DNA of 64,000 nt, from assembly GCA_965277595.1 (NCBI GenBank), contig CBDIDH010000001.1, positions 372,001 through 436,000 on the forward strand, given 5' to 3'. This DNA comes from CBDIDH01 sp965277595. Lineage in GTDB: Bacteria; Planctomycetota; Planctomycetia; Isosphaerales; Isosphaeraceae. A program made the translations under genes and the position numbers. Positions within the stretch are counted from its first letter, which is position 1; each line of letters starts with the position of its first letter. Positions 44,210-53,313 of this stretch are shown in pieces. The notes below the pieces were generated by a model. That model was not told where the DNA came from, ran no database searches, and was given only the letters and a program-made list of their open reading frames with translations.

Positions 44210-44902
44210 ATGGCGACAACCCTGGTAGACGCACCTCCAGCCAGGCCAGGGGCCGCGACGTTGGATGCGAGTTGGGTTTGTTTTCCCGCGACCTGGTCCA
44301 TTTACACCGCCCTGCTCGACGCGCGAGGCGACCGAAATCGGCCGAGATATGTCTATCTTGATGGAAGGATGACCGTTGTGTCGCCGGGCCATCTCCATGA
44401 ATCAACCCTGACGCGGATCACCGCGCTTGTCCAGGAAATCCTCGTCGGCCTGTCGATTGCCTGTCATCCGAGCGGTCAGGTCACACTCAAAAAATCGGCG
44501 GAATCTCGGGAAGGCGTTGAGGCGGATGCGAGCTATTACCTGACCAACATCGACCGCGTCCTCGGTTCGCGTGACATCGTCATGGGCGTGGACCCGGCTC
44601 CTGATCTCGTCATTGAGGTGGTCGTCTCGCATCCCGAACAGGACGCGCTGGACGCCTATCGCCGGTTCGGCGTCCGCGAGGTCTGGGTCTGCAAAGGGTC
44701 GAGCCTGGCCTTCCTCGTCCTCGGCGCTGATGGGACTTATGCAACGTCGCCGAGGAGCGCGTCTCTTCCCTGGCTCAGCTCGGAAGAACTGGCCTTCTGG
44801 CTCTACCGCCAGGATCAACCGGACGAGATTCGCCTCTTGAAACTCTTTCGCGGCTGGGTCGAAACGACTTTGCTACCTCGACAACGCGTTGATCAACCCT
44901 GA
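44210..44902 (+). CDS. Uma2 family (PD-(D/E)XK-like) putative nuclease
   Basis: A 230-residue protein. The ATG at 44210 has AAGGAG at good spacing. The Uma2 fold is visible: YVYLDGRMTVVSPGHLHESTL near 45-65, GVEADASYYL with the first conserved acid near 105, DPAPDLVIEVVVSHPEQD near 128-145 with the second acid cluster, and AYRRFGVREVWVCKG near 150-165, where a Lys/Arg often follows. Uma2 proteins are nuclease-like and abundant in planctomycetes and cyanobacteria; their targets are unknown. This copy sits between two genes that are usually adjacent and is preceded by the GGGCAAA array, so it may be an insertion. Confidence 0.8.
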   Translation: MATTLVDAPPARPGAATLDASWVCFPATWSIYTALLDARGDRNRPRYVYLDGRMTVVSPGHLHESTLTRITALVQEILVGLSIACHPSGQVTLKKSAESREGVEADASYYLTNIDRVLGSRDIVMGVDPAPDLVIEVVVSHPEQDALDAYRRFGVREVWVCKGSSLAFLVLGADGTYATSPRSASLPWLSSEELAFWLYRQDQPDEIRLLKLFRGWVETTLLPRQRVDQP

Positions 44903-44932
44903 GAGCTTGATGGAACGTTGAGGACGACGCCA

Positions 44933-46393
44933 ATGGACCCGAAGCCGATCAGGCCCGACGATTTGAAGCTGGTTTTGACCCGCCGGGCCTTGCTGGGCAA
45001 GACCGCGACGGGCCTGGGAACGCTCGCCCTGGCCTCGCTCCTGAATCCAACCTTGCTCAAGGCCGCGGACGCGTCAAAGGCTCCCCAAGGCGAGGGGGCC
45101 TGGGCGGGGGTCGTCGGCCAGAGGCATTTCGCGCCGAAGGCGAAACGAATCATTTATCTGTACATGGCCGGGGGTCCGTCGCACCTGGAGACGCTTGACT
45201 ACAAGCCGAAGCTCGCCGCGATGCACGGCCAGCCAATGCCCGGATCGTTCACCGCGGGCATGCCGATCGCTCAGCTTCAAGGGCAACGCCTGACCTGCTT
45301 CGCGCCGCAACACCCGTTCAAGAAGTTTGGTCAGTCGGGTCAGGAAATCTCGGAGATTTTCCCGGAGATCGGCGGGATTGCCGACGAGATCTGCGTGATC
45401 CGGTCGATGGTCACCGAGGCGATCAACCACGATCCCGCGCACACGTTCATGAACACCGGCACGTCGATCAGTGGCCGGCCGAGCATGGGGTCGTGGCTGA
45501 ATTACGGTCTTGGATCGGAGAGTGAAGACCTGCCGGGTTTTGTCGTCCTGACGAGCCTCGGCAAGTTCGGCCAGGCGCAACCGCTCTCGGCCAGGCAGTG
45601 GCATAGCGGGTTCTTGCCAAGCCGGTTTCAGGGCGTCGAATTTCACTCGAAGGGCGATCCGGTCCTCTACGTCGGCCGTCCCGGTGGCGTCAGTGAAGGC
45701 CGCCAGCGCGACGTCGTGGACGCCGTTCGGGCCTTGAACCGGATCGAATCCACAACCATCGACGACCCTGAGATCGCCACCCGCGTTAGTGCGTATGAGA
45801 CCGCCTTTCGGATGCAGTCCAGCGTTCCGGAGCTGGTGGACATCGCCGACGAACCCAAGCATATCCTGGACCTTTATGGAACGCCCGGCGCGGACGGCAC
45901 CTTTGCCGCGAACTGCCTGCTGGCCCGCCGCCTTGCCGAGCGTGGCGTCCGCTTCATTCAGCTTTATCATCGTGACTGGGATCATCACGGTTCGCTCAAA
46001 CGCGACGTCGCGGGAACAGCGCACGAGGTTGACCGCGGTGCCGCGGCCCTGATTACTGACCTGAAACAGCGCGGGATGCTCGATGAAACGCTGGTCATCT
46101 GGGGGGGCGAATTCGGTCGGACGCCGATGGCGCAGGGGTCGGGCCGAGACCACCATATCAAGGGGTTCTCGATCTGGATGGCCGGCGGCGGAATCAAGGG
46201 GGGGATCTCGCACGGCGAGACCGACGAACTCGGCTATTCGGCGGTCAAGGACGTCGTTCACGTTCACGACCTTCACGCCACGATCTTGAGGCTTTTTGGC
46301 ATCGACCATACCCGCCTCACGTACCGCTTCCAGGGTCGAGACTTCCGCCTTACCGACGTCGCGGGCGAGGTCGTCAAGTCGATTCTGGCTTGA
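44933..46393 (+). CDS. DUF1501 family secreted protein (Tat-exported)
   Basis: A 486-residue protein. The start at 44933 has AGGA about 9 nt upstream. The N-terminal twin-arginine motif (LTRRALLGKTATGLGTLALA) marks export by the Tat system. The domain belongs to the alkaline-phosphatase-like superfamily: YLYMAGGPSHLETLDYKP near the start of the mature part, TRFGRTP-type motif written GGEFGRTPMAQGSGRDHH, and HVHDLHATILRLFGIDH near the C-terminus. The DUF1549/DUF1553 partner is encoded upstream at 41044. Together they probably act on an extracytoplasmic substrate; the reaction is not established. Confidence 0.88.
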   Translation: MDPKPIRPDDLKLVLTRRALLGKTATGLGTLALASLLNPTLLKAADASKAPQGEGAWAGVVGQRHFAPKAKRIIYLYMAGGPSHLETLDYKPKLAAMHGQPMPGSFTAGMPIAQLQGQRLTCFAPQHPFKKFGQSGQEISEIFPEIGGIADEICVIRSMVTEAINHDPAHTFMNTGTSISGRPSMGSWLNYGLGSESEDLPGFVVLTSLGKFGQAQPLSARQWHSGFLPSRFQGVEFHSKGDPVLYVGRPGGVSEGRQRDVVDAVRALNRIESTTIDDPEIATRVSAYETAFRMQSSVPELVDIADEPKHILDLYGTPGADGTFAANCLLARRLAERGVRFIQLYHRDWDHHGSLKRDVAGTAHEVDRGAAALITDLKQRGMLDETLVIWGGEFGRTPMAQGSGRDHHIKGFSIWMAGGGIKGGISHGETDELGYSAVKDVVHVHDLHATILRLFGIDHTRLTYRFQGRDFRLTDVAGEVVKSILA

Positions 46394-46404
46394 CGACCGG
46401 GAGA

Positions 46405-46439
46405 GGACAAAGGGAAAAGGACAAAGGGAAAAGGGCAGA
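46405..46439. repeat. Heptad array (five heptads)
   Basis: GGACAAA, GGGAAAA, GGACAAA, GGGAAAA, GGGCAGA, directly after the DUF1501 stop codon (46393). Confidence 0.85.
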
Positions 46440-46608
46440 GGACCTTTGCTCGGAAGCATCCGACGCGTGGGATCGGTCAACGTCTTGACGAAGAAATCGC
46501 GTCAACGTGCCTTTCGGCGCCGGGTTTCGTATAAGGATGAAGGGGGAATCGCGCAGAACGTTTCCGGAACGGAGCGAGTCGGGGTGTCGGCTCGGAGGGA
46601 GGCGACCA

Positions 46609-49098
46609 ATGGGGGGGCTTCGGAAGGTCGGGCTCGCCCAGGGACCGCCGGAGGGGGGCGGGGCGGAGTTCAAGGCACTGCCGAGACCGGCTGAGTCGGC
46701 CGAACTGGTCGCCGTCTGCGATGCCGACGGCCGGATCGTTGCCGTGGACCCCGACGTCGCGCGGGCCTGGGGGGTCGACGGGCTCGCCAACGATCCGGTC
46801 GGCCGCCCGTTTCGCGATCTGGCGGGCTCGGCACTGGTCGCCGCGACGATCGACGGCCTGCTCGGAAGGGTCGCGGCGACCGGCAGGCCTGCGCGCGGTG
46901 AGGTCGTCGATGAAGCCGGGTGGGTCGTCGATTGCTGGGTCGCGGCGGTTCCCGGTTCGGGATCAACCAGCAGCGCCCGGGTCGTGACGCTCCGCGACCT
47001 GACCGCGAGCCGGAAGGCCGAGACCTCGCTTCGCGAGAGTGAGCAGGGATATCGCCTCCTGGCCGAAAACGCGACCGACATGATCTCGCGGCACGACTCG
47101 GCGGGCCTTTATCTGTACGTCTCGCCGGCCTGCCGACCGATCACTGGCTTCAGCCCCGCGCAGCTTGTCGGCCGGTCGCCGTATGAGTTGATCCACCCCG
47201 ACGACCTTGCCGAGGTTCACCGGGTTCACTCAGCCTTGCTCGCGGCGGATAAGGAGGTCTTCACCGTCACTTATCGAGGCAGGCGACGCGAGGGGTCGTA
47301 TGTCTGGATGGAGACAACGACCCGCGCCTTTCGCGACCCGGCGACCGGCTCGGTCGTCGAGATCCAGTGTTCGACCCGCGACATCACCTTGCGGAAGCAG
47401 GTCGAGCAGGAGCTTCGCGAGAGCCGGGCCTTGCTTCAAGCGGTGCTCGACAACAGCCCCGCGATCGTCTTTTTGAAAGACCTCGACGGCCGTTATATTC
47501 TCGTCAATCGCAGGTTCGAGGCCTTTTTCCGAATGCCGAGGCGTCGGATGATCGGCCGGACCGATGCCGATCTCTTCCCTGAGGACGTCGTCGCGGTGAT
47601 CCGGGCGAATGACCGGAAGGCGATCGAGTCGGGCGGGCCGATGGAGTTCGAGGAGGTTGCCCCCGACGGCGACGGGCCGCATTCGTATCTCTCGGTCAAA
47701 TTCCCGCTGACCGACCACGACGGAACCCCGTATGCCCTCTGCGGGATCTCGACCGACATCACCTCCAGGCAGCAAACCGAGGTCGCGCTCAAGGAACAGT
47801 CGGAGGTGCTCCGCCTGATCCTTAACCAGATGGCCGATGGCGTGATCGTGGCCGATGAGTCGGAACGGTTCCTCGTGTTTAACCCGGCCGCCGAACGGAT
47901 GTTTGGAACTGGCGCCACGCCGACGACCTCGAACGAGTGGCCCGGCCGTTACGGACTGTTCTTGCCCGACATGACTACCCCCTTTCCCGCCGAGAAGCTG
48001 CCGTTGACCCGCGCTGTTCGGGGTGAATCGAGCAGCGGTGTCGAGATGTTCGTCCGGCACGAAGGCGAGGCCGAGGGGATCTGGGTTCTCATCAACGGTC
48101 AACCCTTGCTCGATGACCACGGTCAGCCCCGAGGCGGCGTGATCGTCTGCCGGGAGATCAGCGACCGCAAATCGGCCGAGGAACGACTCAGGCTCCAAAA
48201 CCTCCGCCTTCAGGAGGTCGCCGAGCGCGAACGCCAGGCGCACGAAGCCCTCAAGCAGGCTGAGGTCCAACTCGTTCAGGCCGAGAAGCTCACGGCGCTC
48301 GGGCAGGTTGTCGCCGGGGTCGCGCACGAGATCAACAACCCATTGGCCTTTGTGAATAACAACGTCGCGGTTTTGCAACGCGATGTGTCGAGCCTTCGCG
48401 ACATGCTCAGGCTCTATCAGGAGGCCGATCCCACGCTCGCCGAGCATGCTTCCGAGTTGTTCGAAAGGCTTCAGTCGACCGCCGAGGGGTTTGACCTGGC
48501 GTACACGCTGGAGAACCTCGACCGGCTCATCGAGCGGACGCGCGAGGGCCTCCGGCGGATTCAGCAGATCGTCAAGGATCTTCGCGAGTTTGCCCGCCTT
48601 GATGACGGCGATTTGCAAGCAGTCGACCTCAACCTCGGGGTTCACTCGACGGTCAATATCATCCACGGTCAGGCCTTGGAAAAAGGCGTCGCCGTCTCGA
48701 TCGACCCGCACCCCTTGCCGCCGGTGACTTGCTACCCGGGCAAGATCAATCAGGTCTTGATGAATCTACTGGTCAACGCAATCGACGCGAGTTCTCCAGG
48801 AGGTGTCGTCACCATTCGAACCCGCATCGCCGAAGACGCGGACGGAGTCCTGATCGAGGTTGAAGATTCGGGAACGGGGATTGACCCGCGCGTCATCGAC
48901 CGGATCTTTGATCCGTTTTTCACGACGAAACCGATCGGCCAGGGAACGGGTCTGGGGCTCTCGATCAGTTACGGGATCGTCAAGGCCCACGGCGGCACGA
49001 TCGCCGTCGATAGCAAACCCGGTCAAGGTTCTCTGTTTACCGTCACACTTCCTCTCACGCCTCGCGTTCCCGCCTTGCCTCCGCCGAATCAAAAATAA
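46609..49098 (+). CDS. Multi-PAS sensor histidine kinase
   Basis: An 829-residue protein. The start at 46609 has GGAGGGAGG upstream. It has four PAS-type domains in a row: about 30-140 (VAVCDADGRIVAVDPDVARA), 145-265 (SPACRPITGFSPAQLVGRSP), 270-395 (FLKDLDGRYILVNRRFEAFF) and 400-530 (DGVIVADESERFLVFNPAAE). A coiled coil follows, then the H-box GVAHEINNPLAF with His 573. The ATPase domain (about 680-815) has the N-box MNLLVNAIDAS, DSGTGI and GTGLGLSISYGIVKAHGG. There are no TM helices, so it is a cytoplasmic sensor. No partner response regulator is adjacent. Confidence 0.9.
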   Translation: MGGLRKVGLAQGPPEGGGAEFKALPRPAESAELVAVCDADGRIVAVDPDVARAWGVDGLANDPVGRPFRDLAGSALVAATIDGLLGRVAATGRPARGEVVDEAGWVVDCWVAAVPGSGSTSSARVVTLRDLTASRKAETSLRESEQGYRLLAENATDMISRHDSAGLYLYVSPACRPITGFSPAQLVGRSPYELIHPDDLAEVHRVHSALLAADKEVFTVTYRGRRREGSYVWMETTTRAFRDPATGSVVEIQCSTRDITLRKQVEQELRESRALLQAVLDNSPAIVFLKDLDGRYILVNRRFEAFFRMPRRRMIGRTDADLFPEDVVAVIRANDRKAIESGGPMEFEEVAPDGDGPHSYLSVKFPLTDHDGTPYALCGISTDITSRQQTEVALKEQSEVLRLILNQMADGVIVADESERFLVFNPAAERMFGTGATPTTSNEWPGRYGLFLPDMTTPFPAEKLPLTRAVRGESSSGVEMFVRHEGEAEGIWVLINGQPLLDDHGQPRGGVIVCREISDRKSAEERLRLQNLRLQEVAERERQAHEALKQAEVQLVQAEKLTALGQVVAGVAHEINNPLAFVNNNVAVLQRDVSSLRDMLRLYQEADPTLAEHASELFERLQSTAEGFDLAYTLENLDRLIERTREGLRRIQQIVKDLREFARLDDGDLQAVDLNLGVHSTVNIIHGQALEKGVAVSIDPHPLPPVTCYPGKINQVLMNLLVNAIDASSPGGVVTIRTRIAEDADGVLIEVEDSGTGIDPRVIDRIFDPFFTTKPIGQGTGLGLSISYGIVKAHGGTIAVDSKPGQGSLFTVTLPLTPRVPALPPPNQK

Positions 49099-49163
49099 CC
49101 AGGGATCAGGCCAAGACATCAATTATTGACAGTTTGACGCGACGAAACAGGAGCCGCGTGGTG

Positions 49164-51041
49164 ATGAAATGTCTGAATGGGGCCTTGATCGTGGCCGTGG
49201 CCATGTTGATGGCCGCGTCGACGAAAGACGCCACGGCGCAGGGCTTTGCCGAGGTCAAGGCCCGGTATACCAAGCATGAGTATCGTATTCCGATGCGTGA
49301 TGGCGTGAAACTCTTCACGGCCGTCTATGTACCCAAGGACGAGTCGCGGACGTTTCCGATTCTGCTCACGAGAACTCCGTACAGTGTCGCGCCTTATGGA
49401 GTGGATCGATCGAAGGCGGACCTCGGGCCGTCGCCCCTCTTTGGCAAGGAGGGATATATCTTCGCGTATCAGGATGTGCGTGGACGCTACATGTCGGAAG
49501 GCACTTTTGTCAACATGCGTCCGGAAGAAGATGGCGTCTCGGCGGTTGATGAAAGCACGGATACGTTTGACACGATCGACTGGTTGATCAAAAATATGCA
49601 CAACCATAACGGCAAGGTCGGCATGTATGGAATCTCCTACCCGGGCTTTTACACGGCGGCGGGACTGGTGAATGCGCACCCGGCGCTCAAGGCGGCGTCG
49701 CCCCAGGCGCCGGTGATTGACTGGTTCGTGGGCGACGACTGGCACCATAACGGAGCGTTTCTGCTCACACACTGTTATAATTTCATGTCGGTTTTTGGCC
49801 ATCCAAGGCCCGAGCCGGTCAAGAAAGTGGATAGAAAGGTCGACCACGGCACGCCCGACGGCTACGACTTTTTCTTGCGCCTGGGGCCATTGCCGAACGT
49901 GGATAAGACCCAGTTCAAGGGGGATGTCGCGTTCTGGAACGAGGTCATGGAGCACGGCATGTATGACGCCTGGTGGAAGGCCAGGAACCTCCGGCCGCAT
50001 CTGAAGAACGTCAAGGAGGCCGCGGTCCTGACGGTCGGCGGCTGGTTCGATGCCGAGAATCTCTTCGGCGCCCTGGAATGTTACCGGGCCATCGAGGCCA
50101 AGAGTCCAGGGGCAACGAACACGATCGTGATGGGTCCCTGGTATCATGGCGGCTGGAGCCGAGACAGTGGCGAGGCGCTCGGTCCGGTCCCTTTTGATGC
50201 CAAAACATCGGACTATTATCGCGAGAAGATCGAGTTTCCCTTCTTTCAGCGCTTCCTCAAGGGCAAGACCGACGAACCTCCCTTGCCCGAGGCCCTTGTC
50301 TTCGAGACCGGCACGAACCGCTGGCGACGTTTTGACGCCTGGCCGCCCAGGAATGCCCAGACACGGTCGATCTATTTCCGAGCAGGCGGCAAACTGGCCT
50401 TGGAAAAACCCAGCGAAAACGAATCGGAAGCCGCCGATGAGTACATCAGCGACCCGGCGCACCCGGTTCCTTATCTTGACGCCATCGCCAACACGATGGT
50501 CCGCGAGTACATGGTCGCCGACCAGCGGTTCGCCTCACGTCGTACCGACGTTTTGACCTATCAGACTCCGCCGCTCGATCAGGACCTGACGATCGTCGGG
50601 CCGATCAAGGCTCAACTCTTCGTCTCAACCACCGGGACCGATGCCGACTGGGTCGTCAAGGTCATCGACGTCTGGCCCGATGATGCCCCCGATCCCGAAC
50701 CAAATCCGGCCAGCGTTCGGATGGGGGGTTATCAGCAGCTTGTTCGCGGCGATCTGATGCGTGGAAAGTTCCGCAAGAGCTACGAGACACCCGAACCCTT
50801 TGTTCCCGGAGAGCCGACCGAGGTCTCCTTCACGCTGCCCGACACAGCGCACACGTTCCGGGCAGAGCATCGGTTGATGGTCCAGGTGCAAAGTTCCTGG
50901 TTCCCGCTGATCGATCTCAACCCGCAGACGTTTGTTGACATTTATCACGCTCAGACCTCCGACTTTCGCAAGGCGACTCAGCGCCTGGAGCGGTCGAAAG
51001 TCCGGGCGTCTCGGATAGAAGTACGCGTGGAAGAGGACTGA
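49164..51041 (+). CDS. CocE/NonD family secreted hydrolase (X-Pro dipeptidyl-peptidase-like)
   Basis: A 625-residue protein. The ATG at 49164 has AGGAG 10 nt upstream. The N-terminal signal peptide (LNGALIVAVAMLMAAST) ends near AQG. The alpha/beta hydrolase domain carries YRIPMRDGVKLFTAVYVP near 40-60 and MYGISYPGFYT with catalytic Ser 158. The His is in a GPWYHGGW segment near 335. The C-terminal jelly-roll domain (about 430-620) with TDADWVVKVIDVWPDD and FRAEHRLMVQVQSSWFPL is typical of CocE-type acyl hydrolases. It may cleave esters or amides outside the cytoplasm; the natural substrate is unknown. Confidence 0.87.
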   Translation: MKCLNGALIVAVAMLMAASTKDATAQGFAEVKARYTKHEYRIPMRDGVKLFTAVYVPKDESRTFPILLTRTPYSVAPYGVDRSKADLGPSPLFGKEGYIFAYQDVRGRYMSEGTFVNMRPEEDGVSAVDESTDTFDTIDWLIKNMHNHNGKVGMYGISYPGFYTAAGLVNAHPALKAASPQAPVIDWFVGDDWHHNGAFLLTHCYNFMSVFGHPRPEPVKKVDRKVDHGTPDGYDFFLRLGPLPNVDKTQFKGDVAFWNEVMEHGMYDAWWKARNLRPHLKNVKEAAVLTVGGWFDAENLFGALECYRAIEAKSPGATNTIVMGPWYHGGWSRDSGEALGPVPFDAKTSDYYREKIEFPFFQRFLKGKTDEPPLPEALVFETGTNRWRRFDAWPPRNAQTRSIYFRAGGKLALEKPSENESEAADEYISDPAHPVPYLDAIANTMVREYMVADQRFASRRTDVLTYQTPPLDQDLTIVGPIKAQLFVSTTGTDADWVVKVIDVWPDDAPDPEPNPASVRMGGYQQLVRGDLMRGKFRKSYETPEPFVPGEPTEVSFTLPDTAHTFRAEHRLMVQVQSSWFPLIDLNPQTFVDIYHAQTSDFRKATQRLERSKVRASRIEVRVEED

Positions 51042-51047
51042 TGATCG

Positions 51048-51084
51048 GGGAAAAGGGCAAAGGGCAAAAAGGGAAAAGGGCGAG
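51048..51084. repeat. Heptad array with terminator-like hairpin
   Basis: GGGAAAA, GGGCAAA, GGGCAAA, two extra As, GGGAAAA, GGGCGAG. The last heptad pairs with CTCGCCC at 51091-51097 (7-bp perfect stem), between convergent genes. Confidence 0.8.
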
Positions 51085-51157
51085 GAGCAACTCGCCCGGT
51101 TGAGGTTGGTTATCGGTCATCAGCCATCGATCGTTTTTTCTTCTGAAGAAGATGGCG

Positions 51158-52495
51158 TTACCAGCTTCCGCCCTGGTTATCGTCGGGAGCGGGGTCGGAG
51201 GAACCCCAATCGCCACCGCCGCCGGAATCGGTCTGGGGCTCGGGATCGGGGGCGCTCCAGCCGGTGTCATCGTCGGCCGAGGGAGAGGCGTCGGGAGCCG
51301 AGCCCCAGTCGCCGCCGGTTGAGGGGTCGGCAACGGGTTCGGGCGAGGAGCCCCAGTCGCCGCCGACCGAGGCCTGGTTGCTGGGAGCAGGCTCGGAAGA
51401 ATTGCCCCAGTCGCCGCCGCCGCCGTCGTTAGGGTCGTAGGTCTCGCCGCCAGCGGGAGGGTTCGCGGTGCCGGTGTCGCCCGAAGACCAGGAAGGATCA
51501 TGCGTCGGCGCGGCACCGGCGGCGTTATGCGAGGGCATGCCGGCGGCCGGGACTTCGTGTGGATGGCCGAACTTGTCGTAAAGGATATTGCCAGCCACCG
51601 CGCCCGCGGCGCCACCAAGAACACCACTGAGAAATCCACCGCCACCCCCCTGTTGCGGCGGAGGAGCGTAACCAGGCTGCGGCGGAGGAGCATAACCAGG
51701 CTGAGGCGGAGGAGCATAACCAGGCTGAGGCGCGGGGCGATAGCCGGGGGGCGGGCCGGGATTGTGGCCGGGGTTCGGGGCATATCCAGCGTTGCCCGGA
51801 TTGTAGGATTGCGGCGGGGCCTGCGAGGCGCCTCGGAAGGCGCGCGAGAGAACCCAGAGGAGAAGCAGGACCACTCCAGCACCGAGTAAGAGCATGGGCA
51901 TCATGGAGCCTGGTTGGCTGACGCGAACGGGAGGTTCCGCGTCGGCGGGTGGGGTCGATCGAACGGGAGGTTCCGTGGTGTTTGGCGAGCTGGATTGAGC
52001 GGGCGGGGTTGAGACCGAGCCCGAGGCGGTGTCGGGGGCGGAAAGCGCCGTGCGGCGGATCAGGGAGACGGCGTCGCGGAGGCCGTCGTCGAAATGACCG
52101 GCCTTGAAGTCGCGGGTCATCGTGGCGTCAAGCTCGTCGATCATCGAACGGGTAAACGTTTTCGAGGCCGACTTGCTCGGCTCGGCATAAAATTTGTGTT
52201 CTTTTTTGGCGATCAGGACGAAAAGGCCGTGATCCTTGAGGGCGATTGCCCTGCTGAGGGCGGCATCCCTGACGGTCTGGCCGTTGAGGGTGTCCAGGGT
52301 TTCAATGGTCGACGTCCAGTGAGTCTGGCGGCGAACCTCGCGGAGCGCCGCATCGGCCTCCTTGACGGCATCGGCGGAGAACATCCCGGCGTGGTCGCGG
52401 ACTCCGGCCGATGTGGCCGAAGACTGTGCCCAGGCCGACGCACCCGAGCCGACGAGGGCCAGAAGCGTCAGGGCGGTCGGTATCGTCCGGTTCAT
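51158..52495 (-). CDS. TPM-domain secreted/membrane protein with Pro/Gly-rich tail
   Basis: A 445-residue protein. The ATG at 52495 has GAGG 8 nt upstream. Signal peptide at 1-24 (ALTLLALVGSGASAWAQ). The TPM domain (about 30-150) shows VRDHAGMFSADAVKEADAAL at its start and DGLRDAVSLIRR at its end. A Pro/Ser-rich linker leads to one TM segment (MPMLLLGAGVVLLLLWVLS, about 200-220). Several YAPPPQPG repeats follow, then a short hydrophobic helix (SGVLGGAAGAVAGNILYDKF), and five GDWGSS-type repeats close the C-terminus. TPM proteins are found in photosystem assembly and phosphatase contexts, but the role here is unknown. Confidence 0.8.
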   Translation of the reverse strand: MNRTIPTALTLLALVGSGASAWAQSSATSAGVRDHAGMFSADAVKEADAALREVRRQTHWTSTIETLDTLNGQTVRDAALSRAIALKDHGLFVLIAKKEHKFYAEPSKSASKTFTRSMIDELDATMTRDFKAGHFDDGLRDAVSLIRRTALSAPDTASGSVSTPPAQSSSPNTTEPPVRSTPPADAEPPVRVSQPGSMMPMLLLGAGVVLLLLWVLSRAFRGASQAPPQSYNPGNAGYAPNPGHNPGPPPGYRPAPQPGYAPPPQPGYAPPPQPGYAPPPQQGGGGGFLSGVLGGAAGAVAGNILYDKFGHPHEVPAAGMPSHNAAGAAPTHDPSWSSGDTGTANPPAGGETYDPNDGGGGDWGNSSEPAPSNQASVGGDWGSSPEPVADPSTGGDWGSAPDASPSADDDTGWSAPDPEPQTDSGGGGDWGSSDPAPDDNQGGSW

Positions 52496-52863
52496 GGATC
52501 GCACCTCGGGTCCTCAAGGGGTGAAGGCATCGGGAAGCAGGGCCGATTTTTTACCGAAAACGATGGCCCGTGGTCGATGACCGTGAGAAGGACAGTCTTA
52601 GCGGTCATTTCTTGGTTTGACTCATTCGTTCGTCCGCGTTGCCAGGGCCACGATAAACTTTCCAGTCAAAGACAAGCGGCCCGAGTGATTCGTCGGGACT
52701 GCCCGAAATATTATCGTGCATTAAAGGTCGCAAGTTCCGAACCGTCCGCGTGGATTCCGATGTTAACCCCGGGCAACCGAGCGTATGATAAGAGAATCCG
52801 GGACATTGCGTCTGGAAAACCGACCTGACCGAGCCATTTCACAGGAAGGGAAGAGATCCACCC
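52496..52863. other. Divergent intergenic region
   Basis: 368 bases between the TPM gene and a small secreted protein. No coding frame is supported. A short inverted pair ATGACCG (about 52577) / CGGTCAT (about 52602) of the heptad type lies here. Confidence 0.4.
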
Positions 52864-53280
52864 ATGTGCCCGTTCTGGACCCAACGTTGGGGGTTTGCGA
52901 TGGTCGCCGGTCTGGCCTTCCTGGCCCTGCCAGCGAACCGGGCGAACGCCCAGTTCTCTTATGGATATGACTCGTACCTGTACGGCAACCTGCCGCCGCA
53001 GACCTTCTGGGCCGGTGCGGGGTTTGACTCGCAGTATACCGACCCGGCCACCGGAGTCTTTCTTAACGGCGGTTTCACCTCGCCGAGAACCGTGGCTCCG
53101 TATGAGAATCCGCCTTACGGGTCGTTCACGCGCGGTAATGGTTTGCCCACGGTGAACCGACCGTTCAGCATGGTCCCCGGTCAGGCGGCGAAGCCCGCCG
53201 CGCGAAGACGCCGAGGCTTGATCCACAAGCCTCCCGTCGATCTGGTGAAGAAGCCCAGGGAAGCGGCCGAGAAGAAGTAA
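52864..53280 (+). CDS. Small secreted protein, family unknown
   Basis: A 138-residue protein. The start has GGAAGGGAAGAG upstream. The signal peptide ends near NRANAQ (about 29). The mature part is rich in Tyr, Gly and Pro (SYGYDSYLYGNLPPQTFWAG), then a basic tail (KPAARRRRGLIHKPP, PREAAEKK). It belongs to a kind of small exported protein common in planctomycetes. No known domain is recognised. It could bind polyanions through its tail. Confidence 0.7.
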   Translation: MCPFWTQRWGFAMVAGLAFLALPANRANAQFSYGYDSYLYGNLPPQTFWAGAGFDSQYTDPATGVFLNGGFTSPRTVAPYENPPYGSFTRGNGLPTVNRPFSMVPGQAAKPAARRRRGLIHKPPVDLVKKPREAAEKK

Positions 53281-53313
53281 CCGATCGGTCGGATTGATCG
53301 GTCGGTCAGGCGG

